Below, in pieces: positions 1 to 9,321 of a DNA stretch of 64,000 bases. Under the pieces are notes generated by a model, which was not told where the DNA came from, ran no database searches, and saw only the letters and a program-made list of their open reading frames with translations. Numbering within the stretch: the first letter of the stretch is position 1; the number at the start of each line of letters is the position of its first letter. Source of the stretch: Hyphomicrobiales bacterium (GTDB lineage: Bacteria > Pseudomonadota > Alphaproteobacteria > Rhizobiales > Rhizobiaceae). Made by a program: the position numbers and the translations under genes. The stretch covers positions 76,441-140,440 of the forward strand of contig UBZP01000025.1 of NCBI GenBank assembly GCA_900469965.1. The letters are read 5' to 3'.

Positions 1-32
1 TAATAGGTCCTGACCCTAGATCCGAAACGCGA

Positions 33-67
33 AAGGGCACCGCGAAGCCCTGAATCGCGGCGCCCTT
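33..67 (-). terminator. Probable transcription terminator at the end of the late flagellar operon
   Basis: A stem of about 12 base pairs (arms 33-44 and 56-67, one A/C mismatch, 11-base loop) lies just past the last minus-strand gene. In the minus-strand RNA it is followed by a moderately U-rich stretch. Position and structure fit a rho-independent terminator; the U-run is weak. Confidence 0.5.
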
Positions 68-125
68 CGTTCGCCCGCGACGACGATGCCACCATTCCGC
101 GGCACCGCCGATGCCGGCGGATTCC

Positions 126-653
126 TCAGTGTGCGGTCAGCTTTGCAGGCGCCTCCGGCGCCTCGCCGGATCGCACGATCGCAGTCCCCCGGCGCGGCGG
201 CTCCTTGCCGACCTCGAGCTTGGCGATGTAGTCGATCTGCTCGACCAGCACGTCTTCGATGACCTCGGCGCCGAGGCGCTTGTTGATCCCGTCCTTGATC
301 GTGCTGCGGAAACCATCGACGTCGAAGCTGTCGATCTTCTCGACGTCGATCATCCGTTGCCCGACGAGCAGCGTATAGAGCTCGTCGGTGATCATCTCGC
401 CCATCGGGACCGGCTGCTTGGCCGCGAGTTCCCGGTTGGCGGTGTAGGACAGCCGGGTCAGGAAATAGCCCTTGACGGCGCCGTCGGAGATGACCGGGAT
501 CGTCGCCTGGCTGCCCCTGACGAGATCGAGGGCGGCCGCGCGTGCGGCGGCCTCCTCGTCAACCCTCGGAGCGGCCGCCATCTGCATCGAGAAATAGACG
601 GAACCGAGGGTGAGGACGCAAATCCAGACGCCGACCAGGATGAGCTTGATCAC
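126..653 (-). CDS. Membrane-anchored protein of unknown function, last gene of the flagellar operon
   Basis: The protein has 175 residues. Residues 3-22 form a hydrophobic segment that could be a signal anchor, and the remainder is soluble and probably periplasmic. It begins four bases inside the end of the upstream FlgN-like gene, so the two are translationally coupled. I do not recognise a named family. The N-terminal anchor with a periplasmic body superficially recalls FliL, but I see no FliL motif. Its place at the end of the operon suggests an accessory flagellar role, which is inference from position only. Confidence 0.75.
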   Translation of the reverse strand: MIKLILVGVWICVLTLGSVYFSMQMAAAPRVDEEAAARAAALDLVRGSQATIPVISDGAVKGYFLTRLSYTANRELAAKQPVPMGEMITDELYTLLVGQRMIDVEKIDSFDVDGFRSTIKDGINKRLGAEVIEDVLVEQIDYIAKLEVGKEPPRRGTAIVRSGEAPEAPAKLTAH

Positions 654-1018
654 GGCTGGTACCCCAGCCGGAACTGCTCTTGCGAATAGGTGCCGTCAGC
701 GTCCTGCTCGCGCATGGCGCCCTTCAGCAGTTCCACCACAGCGCGAACGGCCTCGAGGTGGGCGGAGACGCGCTGGGCGTTGAGGAGCAGCTTCTCGCGC
801 ACCTTCTTCAGCTGCGGGGCGAACGCCCGCGGCATCTCCTCGGCGGGGACGTCGCGCGACAACATGGAAAGCTCGTAGAGGCAGCGGCTCTTGTGGGCAT
901 TCGACGTCTGCAGGTCGAAGTTCGGATCGGCGCCGATGCCGGCATTCTCGGCGTCGACGATGGTTTCCAGCCGGTTCAGTACACTACGGATGCGGAGTTC
1001 GTTTGTTGTCATGTCCAT
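650..1018 (-). CDS. FlgN-like flagellar export chaperone (putative)
   Basis: This is a 122-residue, mostly helical protein without a signal peptide or membrane segment. Its size, helical pattern and C-terminal half, with a run of A/V/L heptads around residues 75-100 followed by a short ADGTYS motif, fit the FlgN family. FlgN chaperones the hook-junction proteins FlgK and FlgL, both encoded in this cluster. It lies 14 bases downstream of the rod-binding gene and overlaps the next gene by four bases. The family call rests on size, helix pattern and context; an unrelated small flagellar protein cannot be excluded. Confidence 0.6.
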   Translation of the reverse strand: MDMTTNELRIRSVLNRLETIVDAENAGIGADPNFDLQTSNAHKSRCLYELSMLSRDVPAEEMPRAFAPQLKKVREKLLLNAQRVSAHLEAVRAVVELLKGAMREQDADGTYSQEQFRLGYQP

Positions 1019-1032
1019 TTGTATTCCTCCGA

Positions 1033-1617
1033 TCAGGCTCTCTTGTTGTCGTTGTTGTTGGCGTTATTGATAGTGTCGGCAGCGGAATTCACGTCGCCAA
1101 ACGTGTCGCGCTGGAGTTGCTGGACCATCGCCGTCGCCACGCGCTGGTCATTGGGATCGATCCGGGCGATGTCGCCGGCAACGTTCTTCTTCTCGTGATC
1201 CTTCATCAGGCTTGCCGCGATGCCGATGCCGCCGCTTTCGGCGATCACGTCGCCGATCTGCTCCGCCATCATCCCGCGCCAGATTTCGCCGGTCGTGCCC
1301 TTGCCGTAGATCTCTTCGCTGTCCGCCGGCAGCATCGACTTGACGAAATTCTGCAGCACCATCGCCTCGAACTTGCGATAGGTGGCGGGGACCTTGTCGG
1401 CCGCGGCGCTGCCGGAGGCGGACGCCGACGCGGTCATGGCCGAATCGCGATTGAGAATGCCGACGGCGGCGCCAAACCCGTTTCCGGCATCGGCGAGACT
1501 GGTCGCCTCGAAGCTCGCACGCTGGGTCTTCAGCTTGGTCTGCGCTTCCTGAACCGCCGACGGATCGGCGGCGCGCACGACATCGAGCACGAGATCGCTG
1601 GGGGGAGAAATTGCCAC
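1033..1617 (-). CDS. flgJ: FlgJ-like rod-binding protein (single domain)
   Basis: The call is based on the C-terminal half (about residues 85-165). It contains the rod-binding pattern seen in the N-terminal domain of FlgJ: FEAMVLQNFVKSMLP, a glycine-rich GKGTTGEIW segment, then AEQIGDVIAESGGIGIA. No muramidase domain is fused to it. A GTG start at 1617 gives 194 residues and is preceded by GAGAGG at suitable spacing. A longer reading from 1725 has an atypical arginine-rich N-terminus and was not used. The protein likely caps or scaffolds rod assembly in the periplasm. The cell-wall hydrolase role could belong to the separate transglycosylase gene at 11615-12187. Confidence 0.8.
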   Translation of the reverse strand: MAISPPSDLVLDVVRAADPSAVQEAQTKLKTQRASFEATSLADAGNGFGAAVGILNRDSAMTASASASGSAAADKVPATYRKFEAMVLQNFVKSMLPADSEEIYGKGTTGEIWRGMMAEQIGDVIAESGGIGIAASLMKDHEKKNVAGDIARIDPNDQRVATAMVQQLQRDTFGDVNSAADTINNANNNDNKRA

Positions 1618-1926
1618 GGTCAGTTGCCTCTCGGGTATCACGCGGCCGCGGCCGCCATCATGACGGAACGCCAGCCTGTTCGTCGCGAAGACCCAAACCG
1701 CCGGCCCTGCGGAGCGCCCTGCCAATCGGGCGCCCGGCTTTCCGGCGGGGGTTTCATCCCTCGTCTTGGATTTGGAGTATGGTCGCTCAACCTTACGGGA
1801 GGCTGATCTCCCCGCGGTGGCCGCAGGCTGCAGAAGAGACGTATTGCCCGGGCCGGCCTGCCGATGCAGCAGCTATAAACTATATCGAAATATCAATATC
1901 TTGAGTGGCGCACCGACGACCGCCGC
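1618..1926. other. Intergenic gap before flgJ, possible internal promoter
   Basis: This gap of about 309 bases separates the FliJ-like gene from flgJ, which is unusual inside a cluster with otherwise overlapping genes. It holds an AT-rich island near 1876-1906 next to GC-rich palindromic patches around 1640-1760. No credible gene was seen. An internal promoter for the four downstream small genes is possible but unproven. Confidence 0.4.
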
Positions 1927-2325
1927 TCAGCGGTCTCGATCCTTGCCGTAGGCGACATGCTGGTCGATGAGATCGTAGACCGCGTTGTCGGCTTCCTCGC
2001 GGTCTTCCAGGTTCCGCGCCTCGTGCATCTGGTCGGCCAGCCGGTCGGCCTTGGTGCGTTCGCGCACGATTCGCATCTCGTGCATCTGCTGAACGCCGGC
2101 GAGCATCACGTCTTTCTGCCTGAGCTTGCCGATCTGGGCGGCATAGATGTCGGAGAAGCCGCGGTGGACCGGGTTCAGCGAGACGAGGGCCGCGGCCACC
2201 GCATCCATCGTCTCGGCCACTTCCTGCCGCTGCTGGGTCGTCAGGGCCAAGTCCATCTCCGCCATCTGCTCCATGTGGCGCTGGACGGCCACGAGACGCT
2301 TCAGTTTGTCGGAACGCTTGGCCAT
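1927..2325 (-). CDS. FliJ-like coiled-coil protein of the flagellar cluster (putative)
   Basis: The protein has 132 residues, is highly charged and is predicted to be almost entirely helical, with heptad-like repeats over residues 1-45 and 70-125. No signal peptide or membrane segment is present. It starts nine bases after fliR. Length, charge and coiled-coil character match FliJ, the export-apparatus stalk that connects FliI and FliH to FlhA. No fliJ is present next to fliI in this cluster. FliJ is poorly conserved in sequence, so the identification is by analogy and context. Confidence 0.5.
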   Translation of the reverse strand: MAKRSDKLKRLVAVQRHMEQMAEMDLALTTQQRQEVAETMDAVAAALVSLNPVHRGFSDIYAAQIGKLRQKDVMLAGVQQMHEMRIVRERTKADRLADQMHEARNLEDREEADNAVYDLIDQHVAYGKDRDR

Positions 2326-2334
2326 CCGGTCCCC

Positions 2335-3084
2335 TCAACGCCCTTCGAACACCGGGACGAACCCGTTGGCAAAGATCTCCAGCAACGACGAGACGCCGAA
2401 ATAGAGCAGAAACAGGCCGCCGGCAATAATGAACGGCAGCGAGATGAAGTAGATCGGCATCTGCGGCGCCAGCTTGTTGATCAGGCCGACGGCGACGTTG
2501 AACAGCAGGCCGTAGATGATGAAGGGGCTCGCGAGCCGGAGCATGATGCTGAAGGTCTGCACCAGCGTGTCGGTCAGGGTGATCAGCGCGCTCTGCGGAT
2601 TGAAGCCGCCCATGGGAATGGCGGTGTAGGAATCCACCAGCGCGCGGACGACGATATGGTGGAAATTCAGCATGAACAGCGCCATCAGGCCGGCGAAGCT
2701 GATCAGGTTCGTCAGCTGGTTCTCCGCCGTATCCTCGAGAACGTCCTGCGAGGGGGGCGCGTTGAAGCCGATCATCATGGTCAGCGACGTGCCGGCGAAT
2801 TGCAGGCCGAGCACGTAGTAGCGCGTGATCAGGCCGATCACCGCACCCGTCAGCGTCTCGAACACGATCAGCTGGATATAGGTCAGCGCCGCCCCTTGGG
2901 TCTTCGGATAGATGGTATCCCAGAGGATCGGCAGCACCGCGATCGAGACCGCGACGGCGACGAACAGCCTGATCTGCATGGGAAGCCGCGCCGAGGCGAA
3001 GCCCGGCAGGAGCATGAAGCAGCCGCCGACACGGCAGAAGGCGGCGAACAGCGCCAGCACCATGCCCTGCGGATCGGTGATCAT
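2335..3084 (-). CDS. fliR: Flagellar export gate protein FliR
   Basis: FliR is an integral membrane component of the FliPQR type III export gate at the centre of the basal body. The 249-residue product has the expected hydrophobic profile, with about six membrane segments. FliR-type patches include [19 protein letters not shown] at residues 12-30 and [14 protein letters not shown] near the middle. Its start overlaps the end of flhA by four bases. Length is normal for the family. Confidence 0.95.
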   Translation of the reverse strand: MITDPQGMVLALFAAFCRVGGCFMLLPGFASARLPMQIRLFVAVAVSIAVLPILWDTIYPKTQGAALTYIQLIVFETLTGAVIGLITRYYVLGLQFAGTSLTMMIGFNAPPSQDVLEDTAENQLTNLISFAGLMALFMLNFHHIVVRALVDSYTAIPMGGFNPQSALITLTDTLVQTFSIMLRLASPFIIYGLLFNVAVGLINKLAPQMPIYFISLPFIIAGGLFLLYFGVSSLLEIFANGFVPVFEGR

Positions 3085-5168
3085 GAGATCGAACCGAGGA
3101 TCTTGATCTCGATGCCCTTCGCAAGCTCGACATGCGACAGGACCGGCAGGGTGGCGAAGAGGCGCTCGATGATCATGCGCACATAAGTACGGGATTCGGG
3201 CGAGGTGACCAGTACGAAAGGCGTGCCGCGGTCGAGGAATTCACGGATAACTTTGGTCGCCTGCTCGCTGAACTCCTCCAGCTGCCGCGGATCGATGTCG
3301 AACTCCACGACCTCGCCCTTGGCATCGCGCTTCAGCGCCTGGTGGAAGACCATGTCCCAGCGGTTGCCGAGGCGCAGGACCGGCAGGACGCCGTTTTCGG
3401 CCAGGTCGCCGCAGATCTGCTGGGCCATGCGGATGCGTACGTGCTCGACGATCTGCTCGGTCTTGCGCACGTGCGGGGCCAGTTCGGCGACGGCTTCGAG
3501 GATCAGGTGCAGGTTGCGGATCGAGACGCGCTCGGCGAGCAGCAGCTTCAGCACCGCCTGCAGGCCGGAATAGGACATGTGCGACGAGCAGATCTCGTCG
3601 GCGAGCTTGCGGTACTCCGGATCCAGCCGCTCGATCAGGATCTTCACGTCCTTGTAGGACAGGAGTTGCGGCAGGTTGTTGCGGATGACCTCGGAGAGAT
3701 GGGTGAGCACGACCGAGACGTTGTCGATCGGGTGGAAGCCCTCGCGGCGGACGTCCTCGGCGAACGTCTCCAGGATCGAGACGGCCGGCATGCCGAAGGC
3801 GGGCTCGCGGATCTCGTCGCCCGGAACGCTCGGCTTGCGGCCGCCGCCGGTGACCACCAGCACTTCGCCGACGCGAACGACGTTCGAGGCTACCGTCGTG
3901 CCGTGGATGCGGATGTGGTAGGCCTTGTCGGAGATCGAGATGTCGTCCGAGACCTTGATCTCCGGCACCACGAAGCCGTACTGCGTCGCGAACTTCTTGC
4001 GCATCTTGCCGACGCGGAAGGCCAGTTCCTGGTGCGCACCCAGAAGGCGCGTCGACACCTGCTTGCCGAGCAGCAGCTCGATTTCGGCGGTCTTGAGCGC
4101 CGACTTGACCGAATCCTTGTCGGCTTCCTTCGTCTGCTGGGCGTTCTTCGCCTCCTGCTCGCGCCGCTGCCGGTTCTCCTGTTCCAGCCGGCGCGGGATC
4201 GCCCAGCCGCCGAAGGCCATGACGCCGCCGAGCGCCATGAAGGGGAAGAAGGGCAGGCCCGGCATGATGGCCAGCAGCACCATCAGGCCGGCGGCGACCA
4301 TCAGCGCCCGCGGATAGCCGCTCAGCTGGTTGACGACGGCCTGGTCGGTCGAGCCCGGCGAACTGCCGCGCGACACCAGAAGGCCGGCCGCCAGCGACAC
4401 GATCAGGGCGGGGATCTGGGAGACGACGCCGTCACCCACCGACAGCTTGACGAAGACGTCGGCCGCCTCGCCGATCTCCATGCCGTGACGGAAGTAGCCG
4501 ATGATGATGCCGCCGAAGACGTTGATGGCGGTGATGATGAGGCCGGCGATCGCGTCGCCGCGGACGAATTTCGAGGCACCGTCCATCGAGCCGAAGAAGG
4601 AGCTCTCGTCTTCCAGCTCGCGCCGGCGGCGCTGGGCTTCCTTCTCGTCGATCAGGCCTGCGGAGAGGTCGGCGTCGATCGACATCTGCTTGCCGGGGAT
4701 GGCGTCGAGGGTGAACCGGGCGCCCACCTCGGCGATACGCGTCGCGCCCTTGGTGATGACGATGAAATTCACCGTGATCAGGATCATGAAGACGATCAGA
4801 CCGATGACGAAGTCGCCGGACATCACCAGGCTGGCGAAGCCGGCGATGACGCTGCCGGCCGCATCATGGCCCTGGTGGCCGTGCGAGAGGATGACGCGGG
4901 TCGTGGCGATGTTCAGCGACAGGCGGATCATCGTGGCGATCAGCAGGATGGTCGGGAAGGACGAGAAGTCGAGCGGCTTCTGGATCCAGAGCGACACCAT
5001 CAGGATCAGCACGGAAAAGGCGATCGAGAACGCCAGGCCCATGTCGATCAGGAACGGCGGGATGGGCAGGAACAGGATCGAGAGGATCGCGACGATGCCC
5101 ATCGCAAAGGCGATGTCGCGGCCACTCGGGGAAACCTTGGGGATGGAGAGTGCAGGTACCTGTGCCAT
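3081..5168 (-). CDS. flhA: Flagellar export protein FlhA
   Basis: FlhA (695 residues) is the large export-gate subunit that receives substrates and couples proton flow to secretion. The N-terminal half carries about eight hydrophobic segments, including [20 protein letters not shown] at about residues 72-91, a hallmark of the FHIPEP family. A soluble cytoplasmic domain follows from about residue 330 to the end. The length matches homologues. It ends overlapping fliR and begins about 105 bases downstream of fliQ. Confidence 0.97.
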   Translation of the reverse strand: MAQVPALSIPKVSPSGRDIAFAMGIVAILSILFLPIPPFLIDMGLAFSIAFSVLILMVSLWIQKPLDFSSFPTILLIATMIRLSLNIATTRVILSHGHQGHDAAGSVIAGFASLVMSGDFVIGLIVFMILITVNFIVITKGATRIAEVGARFTLDAIPGKQMSIDADLSAGLIDEKEAQRRRRELEDESSFFGSMDGASKFVRGDAIAGLIITAINVFGGIIIGYFRHGMEIGEAADVFVKLSVGDGVVSQIPALIVSLAAGLLVSRGSSPGSTDQAVVNQLSGYPRALMVAAGLMVLLAIMPGLPFFPFMALGGVMAFGGWAIPRRLEQENRQRREQEAKNAQQTKEADKDSVKSALKTAEIELLLGKQVSTRLLGAHQELAFRVGKMRKKFATQYGFVVPEIKVSDDISISDKAYHIRIHGTTVASNVVRVGEVLVVTGGGRKPSVPGDEIREPAFGMPAVSILETFAEDVRREGFHPIDNVSVVLTHLSEVIRNNLPQLLSYKDVKILIERLDPEYRKLADEICSSHMSYSGLQAVLKLLLAERVSIRNLHLILEAVAELAPHVRKTEQIVEHVRIRMAQQICGDLAENGVLPVLRLGNRWDMVFHQALKRDAKGEVVEFDIDPRQLEEFSEQATKVIREFLDRGTPFVLVTSPESRTYVRMIIERLFATLPVLSHVELAKGIEIKILGSIS

Positions 5169-5274
5169 TTTCGTCCCGTCTCGTCATGAGAGGCGCGGCC
5201 CGCAGGGACCGCAATGCTACCGGGACGTCTAGCGCACGAAACTTGCGCGAGGGTGGCAGTGCGGAAAAATGGCG

Positions 5275-5541
5275 TCAGAAGCCGGATTCGATCCGGGAGA
5301 AGATGACGTCGCTGAAGATGGAGATCTGCGCGCCGATGAAGGGCGCCGAGATTGCGACCGTGACGAGCACGGCGAGGATTTTCGGAACGAAGGTCAGGGT
5401 GACTTCCTGCACCTGGGTCAGCGCCTGGATGAAGGCGATGACGACGCCGACGACCATGGCCGCCAGAACCGCCGGACCGGCCGCCACGATGACGGTCCAG
5501 ATGGCGGCCTGGGCAATGTCGAGGGCGTCGGCCTCATTCAT
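5275..5541 (-). CDS. fliQ: Flagellar export gate protein FliQ
   Basis: This small membrane protein (88 residues) has two hydrophobic helices, at about 12-36 and 52-76, separated by an IQALTQVQEVTL loop typical of FliQ. It forms part of the FliPQR export gate. It follows flgD by only seven bases. Rhizobial clusters place fliQ here, between flgD and flhA, away from fliP, as seen in this window. Confidence 0.95.
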   Translation of the reverse strand: MNEADALDIAQAAIWTVIVAAGPAVLAAMVVGVVIAFIQALTQVQEVTLTFVPKILAVLVTVAISAPFIGAQISIFSDVIFSRIESGF

Positions 5542-5548
5542 GGGTGGA

Positions 5549-5962
5549 TCACTTCACCTTTACGCCGGGTCCGATGACGAGCTTGTCGCCCGACTCAAGC
5601 GTTGCAACGATACCATCGGTATACAGCGTTACTTCCTTGACGACACCCGAAATCTCGCCGTCTTCGCTGGTGACCGTGCGGCCGATGACGGAATCGGCTT
5701 CCTGCAGCGAGGTGCGCTGCAGCAGGCTTTCCAGGTTGGTGTTCGTCTTCACGGTCTGCTCGACCTGCGAGAAGGTGGCGAGCTGCGCCATCTGCTCGGT
5801 CGCGTCCATGGGCTCCGTCGGGTCCTGGTTCTTCAGCTGTTCGACGAAGAGCTTCAGGAAGCTCTCGTAGTTCAGCGTGGTGCTCTTGACGTCGGCGGAA
5901 GACTCGGTGCCGGAGGCGGTGGGCGTGTAGCCGGTCGCGGCGGCAGAGACGGGCGTTACCAT
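5549..5962 (-). CDS. flgD: Flagellar hook-assembly (hook cap) protein FlgD, short form
   Basis: FlgD is a temporary scaffold that caps the growing hook. The 137-residue product shows the conserved N-terminal core: [20 protein letters not shown] at about residues 32-51, then [11 protein letters not shown]. It is much shorter than the enterobacterial protein of about 230 residues and lacks most of the tudor/FnIII-like C-terminal part. Short forms are usual in rhizobia. It overlaps flbT by seven bases. Confidence 0.93.
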   Translation of the reverse strand: MVTPVSAAATGYTPTASGTESSADVKSTTLNYESFLKLFVEQLKNQDPTEPMDATEQMAQLATFSQVEQTVKTNTNLESLLQRTSLQEADSVIGRTVTSEDGEISGVVKEVTLYTDGIVATLESGDKLVIGPGVKVK

Positions 5963-6402
5963 ATGGCGATCTCCTTGCGGATATGTTCCACCGTGGCCGG
6001 CGTGATCTCATGGTTGTTGAGGATCTTGTCCTCGATCGGATAGAGCGCGCGAATGGCCTTGAGGGCCTCGAAGGCGCGGCCCTGCGTGACCAGGCCGTCG
6101 ATGCGCTTGAGCTCGGCCAGCACTTCCTCGTTGCGGAAGCAGGAGAGCAGCATGATGACGGACTTGCGGAAGATCGCCGTCGACTGTTCGGCGCCATCCG
6201 GATTGATCAGGATCATCTGGGCGATGAAGTAAAGCTGGCGCAACGGCGTCGTCGCCTGTTCGGGCTGGAGAACATGGTTCTCGAGCAGGAACGTGACGTC
6301 GTTCAGGAATTCGAGGGCGACCTTCCGGTCGACCCGCAGTACCGCGCCGTTCACAAAGATGCGCTCACCCGACTTCAGTGAGATACGCAAGGTGCTTTTC
6401 AT
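5956..6402 (-). CDS. flbT: Flagellin synthesis repressor FlbT
   Basis: In Caulobacter, FlbT binds the 5' leader of flagellin mRNA and limits its translation and stability until the hook is complete. The 148-residue protein has the family N-terminus ([20 protein letters not shown]) and the conserved QLYFIAQ patch in the middle. It sits between flgD and flaF with overlaps on both sides. The flagellin leaders near 19.7, 21.1 and 22.7 kb in this window are plausible targets. Confidence 0.95.
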   Translation of the reverse strand: MKSTLRISLKSGERIFVNGAVLRVDRKVALEFLNDVTFLLENHVLQPEQATTPLRQLYFIAQMILINPDGAEQSTAIFRKSVIMLLSCFRNEEVLAELKRIDGLVTQGRAFEALKAIRALYPIEDKILNNHEITPATVEHIRKEIAIW

Positions 6403-6746
6403 TTTATTCCATCCCTGATGATGGTTGTTATGTCGATGATGCCCTGGAAATTGGTCGATTCGCGTTTTCGGATGCGATCGGCTTCCCCCAGTATCCAGAG
6501 GGCGATTGAGATGAGATTGGCCCGCAGCTCCTTGTCGAGCTGGTTTTCGGGATTGCCGAGATCCTCGACGAACCGGATCCAGACGCGCCGCGTGAAGTAG
6601 ACGGCCTCGATGGTGTCCCTGCCGTAGGAGGTCGCCGCCTGCGCCTTGCGCAGCAGTTCGATCGATCGGTCGAGTACCTGCCGCTCACGGCTCCTGGCGG
6701 TCTCGACGCCATCCTCCATGATCTCGACATATGAGAACTGGTACAT
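6399..6746 (-). CDS. flaF: Flagellin synthesis regulator FlaF
   Basis: FlaF is a small (115-residue) alphaproteobacterial protein needed for flagellin synthesis or secretion, working opposite FlbT. The sequence shows the family pattern [14 protein letters not shown] near residues 19-32 and a [21 protein letters not shown] stretch in the second half (about residues 70-90). It overlaps flbT by four bases and follows flgL by 37 bases. No signal peptide is present. Confidence 0.93.
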   Translation of the reverse strand: MYQFSYVEIMEDGVETARSRERQVLDRSIELLRKAQAATSYGRDTIEAVYFTRRVWIRFVEDLGNPENQLDKELRANLISIALWILGEADRIRKRESTNFQGIIDITTIIRDGIK

Positions 6747-6783
6747 TTAGACACCCTTCATGTTTGCCATGCGTCTCTGATCA

Positions 6784-7845
6784 TCAGAGATATTTGACCA
6801 GGCTCATGTTCTGGAGCTGTGCGGTCAACGTGTATGCAAGTTCGAGCTGCGTCTGGAGTGTGGTGATGCGGGTCGCGATCTCGTCTTCATCGACCATCTC
6901 GAGACCATTGATGCTGCTGGTCAGGATGCTGGACTGTGCGCCCAGCGAGATATTCGCCTGCTCGACGCGCGCCTCGGAAACCCCGAGCAGCGAGCGTTCG
7001 GAATCCACGCCTGTGATTGCCGAGCCAATGTACTCAAGCGACTTGTCGGTGACCAGCTTGCGCGTTTCCGTACCGATATTGAGATTAAGAAGTTCGTAAC
7101 CGATGACCGCACCGAGCGCGAACTTGCGCATGCCGTCGGTGTTCGCATTGGTCGAGCTCTGTACCACTTCGGAATTGCTGATGCGGCTCGTCATGTTCTG
7201 GTCGGACGCGTTCGACCAGTCCGTCGCCCAGGTGCCGGTCGCGCTCGTGTCCATGAACATGGTTTCGAGGTCGAGGATGAAGCCCTCCATCTGCGCCGGC
7301 GTGATGTCGGCGACCTGGGCGTCGTCCTGGTCGAAGCCGAAGTAGGTCTGGAAGGCGGCGTCGAACGTCGCCTTGGCCGGGGAGGCCGCGTCGAGGTAGC
7401 TGTTCATCGGCATGACGTCGGTGTCGATACCGGCAAACAGATATTCGCCGCTGAAGGAGGTGTTCGCGGCGCTGGTGAAGAGCGAGATGGCGCTGCCGAA
7501 GCTCTCCTTCGTGCGGTCCAGCTGGTCCTGCGATTCCGTGCCGGTGAGCGCGACGAGCGTTTCCATGACGGTGTTTGCCGCCTCGGAAACCTGGCCCAGG
7601 GCCTCCTGCGATGCGGAGAGGCGCTGGGTCGTCAGCGAATTCGTGCTCTGCAGCGATTGCAGGCGCTGCAGGTCGCGGTGGAGGTTGAGCGTGCGTGCGG
7701 TCTTCGCGCCGAGTTCCGCCCCCAGGTCGGCATGGCGGAGCGTCACGATCTCCTTCTGCCGGTCCATAAGCTCGGACTGCGCGTCGGAGATCGTCCGCAG
7801 CAGCGTCGTCTGCATGGTGATGTTGGACACGAACGACGTTTTCAT
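6784..7845 (-). CDS. flgL: Hook-filament junction protein FlgL
   Basis: FlgL (HAP3) joins the hook to the flagellin filament. The 353-residue protein has flagellin-like N- and C-terminal coiled-coil regions (about residues 1-130 and 270-353) around a variable centre, and ends with LAYTLTAQLQNMSLVKYL. It lies four bases after flgK. Length and gene order match rhizobial FlgL. Confidence 0.93.
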   Translation of the reverse strand: MKTSFVSNITMQTTLLRTISDAQSELMDRQKEIVTLRHADLGAELGAKTARTLNLHRDLQRLQSLQSTNSLTTQRLSASQEALGQVSEAANTVMETLVALTGTESQDQLDRTKESFGSAISLFTSAANTSFSGEYLFAGIDTDVMPMNSYLDAASPAKATFDAAFQTYFGFDQDDAQVADITPAQMEGFILDLETMFMDTSATGTWATDWSNASDQNMTSRISNSEVVQSSTNANTDGMRKFALGAVIGYELLNLNIGTETRKLVTDKSLEYIGSAITGVDSERSLLGVSEARVEQANISLGAQSSILTSSINGLEMVDEDEIATRITTLQTQLELAYTLTAQLQNMSLVKYL

Positions 7846-7849
7846 TGCC

Positions 7850-9283
7850 TTAACCTGCTGCCTGGAGGAGAGCGCTCATCATCTCGTCGACCGTCGAGAC
7901 CAGCTTGGCCGATGCCTTGTAGGACTGCTCAAGATCGAGGAGCAGCGAAAGCTCCTCGTCGAGGCTGACGGCGGTGACGTTCTGAAGCGACGACTGCGTG
8001 CGGGAGAGAAGGGCCGCCTTGTCGTCGCTCGCCGTCACCGCGGCGCTGCGCAACTGCTCGACCCAGCCGATGGAATTCGTCGAGAAATCCAGGATACTGG
8101 TATTGGTGTCGATGTCGGTCGCGACATCGAAGGTCATGTCCGTCGCAAACGCCGCGGCATAGCTGTCCAGCAGCGTCGAATAGCTCGCGTCGTTGTTGGT
8201 GTTCTGGTTCAGGTTGACACCGTCGCGAAGCAGCATCGGGTTGCCGCCCGCCGCCGTGATCAGGTCCGGATTGACGATGATGTTGGCGGCAAGGCCGTCG
8301 GTCAGCGTCGCAGGCACCACGGTCGATTCGAGCGGACCGTCCATCCAGGTGAAGAGCCCGGGCAGGTTGTTGTCCTGGAACATCGTGATGACGGCGCGCG
8401 CCATCTCGTCGAGCTGGGTCTGGTAGGTGGGCGCGATGTCGTCGCGCAGCTGCAGCAGCGCCGGAATCGTCCCCTGGGCGCTGGTGTTGCCGCCCACGCC
8501 TGCATCGACCGCAACGCCGTCGATGTAGATCTGGTTTCCGACGGTGTCGGCGGTGTAGGTCGTGGTCGGTGCGAAGGTCACCTCGCGCGGCAAGGTCTCG
8601 AACAGCACCGTGCCATCGCTCGTATAGAGCACCATGTCGTTGTTCGTGCGCGTCACCGTGGTGAGGCCGATGATCTCCGAGATCTGGCTCAGGAGCTTGT
8701 CGCGCTGGTCGAGGGCGTCGTTGACGTCGGTGCCGGCCGCCGTTCCCGCCTTGACCTGGTCGTTGTAGGTCTTGAAATCCTGCAGCAGCCCGTTGAGTTC
8801 CTCGACCGCAAGGGCGATGTCGGCGTCCGCCTCGGTGCGAAGCTGCTGGATCTCGGCCGACGAGGAGTTCAGCGCATTGGCGACATCGACGGCATTGGCG
8901 ACCACCGTCTCGGCGAGCGATTGCTCGCTCGGCCGGTCGGCGAAGGTCTGGAGGTTGTCGCGCAGCGTCGCAAGGTAGTTCGCGACGGAGAGCTCGTAGT
9001 CGTCGCCGCCCAGAGTGCTTCTGATGCGCTCCAGGCCGGCGAGCGTGGTGTCCTGCGCAGCGGACTTGGAGATGCTGAGCAGGTTCTGCTTCTGCAAGGC
9101 GTCGTTCTGGGCGCGATAGGTCTCGACGACCGTGGCCCCGCTTGCCGCGGAAGCCAGAACGGCGGCACGGCGGTTGTATGCGGTGTTGCTCGCATTGGCG
9201 ATGTTGTTCGACGCGACCGCCGTCTGCAGCGCCGTGTTCGAAAAGCTTGACTGTGCAATCTTTAATGCCGTTGAGAGCGACAT
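7850..9283 (-). CDS. flgK: Hook-filament junction protein FlgK
   Basis: FlgK (HAP1) is the first hook-filament junction protein. The 477-residue product begins with the rod/hook-type motif NTALQTAVASNNIANASNTA at about residues 16-35 and ends with a helical region containing SLLLDLEQSYKASAKLVSTV. Both are diagnostic for FlgK. It lies 38 bases downstream of flgE and four bases upstream of flgL. Confidence 0.95.
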   Translation of the reverse strand: MSLSTALKIAQSSFSNTALQTAVASNNIANASNTAYNRRAAVLASAASGATVVETYRAQNDALQKQNLLSISKSAAQDTTLAGLERIRSTLGGDDYELSVANYLATLRDNLQTFADRPSEQSLAETVVANAVDVANALNSSSAEIQQLRTEADADIALAVEELNGLLQDFKTYNDQVKAGTAAGTDVNDALDQRDKLLSQISEIIGLTTVTRTNNDMVLYTSDGTVLFETLPREVTFAPTTTYTADTVGNQIYIDGVAVDAGVGGNTSAQGTIPALLQLRDDIAPTYQTQLDEMARAVITMFQDNNLPGLFTWMDGPLESTVVPATLTDGLAANIIVNPDLITAAGGNPMLLRDGVNLNQNTNNDASYSTLLDSYAAAFATDMTFDVATDIDTNTSILDFSTNSIGWVEQLRSAAVTASDDKAALLSRTQSSLQNVTAVSLDEELSLLLDLEQSYKASAKLVSTVDEMMSALLQAAG

Positions 9284-9321
9284 CGTATCAACCTACCGTT
9301 TCATTGAAGTTGTCGTTTCCG

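Noticed and set aside
1880-3133. A 417-codon minus-strand frame across the FliJ-like gene and fliR
   Set aside because: It is an alternate frame of two overlapping real genes on the same strand, rich in Arg and Ala, with no recognisable domain.
3132-5189. A 685-codon open frame on the plus strand opposite flhA
   Set aside because: Composition rich in Arg, Asp, His and Gln with no domain is typical of antisense frames in GC-rich genes. flhA on the other strand is certain.
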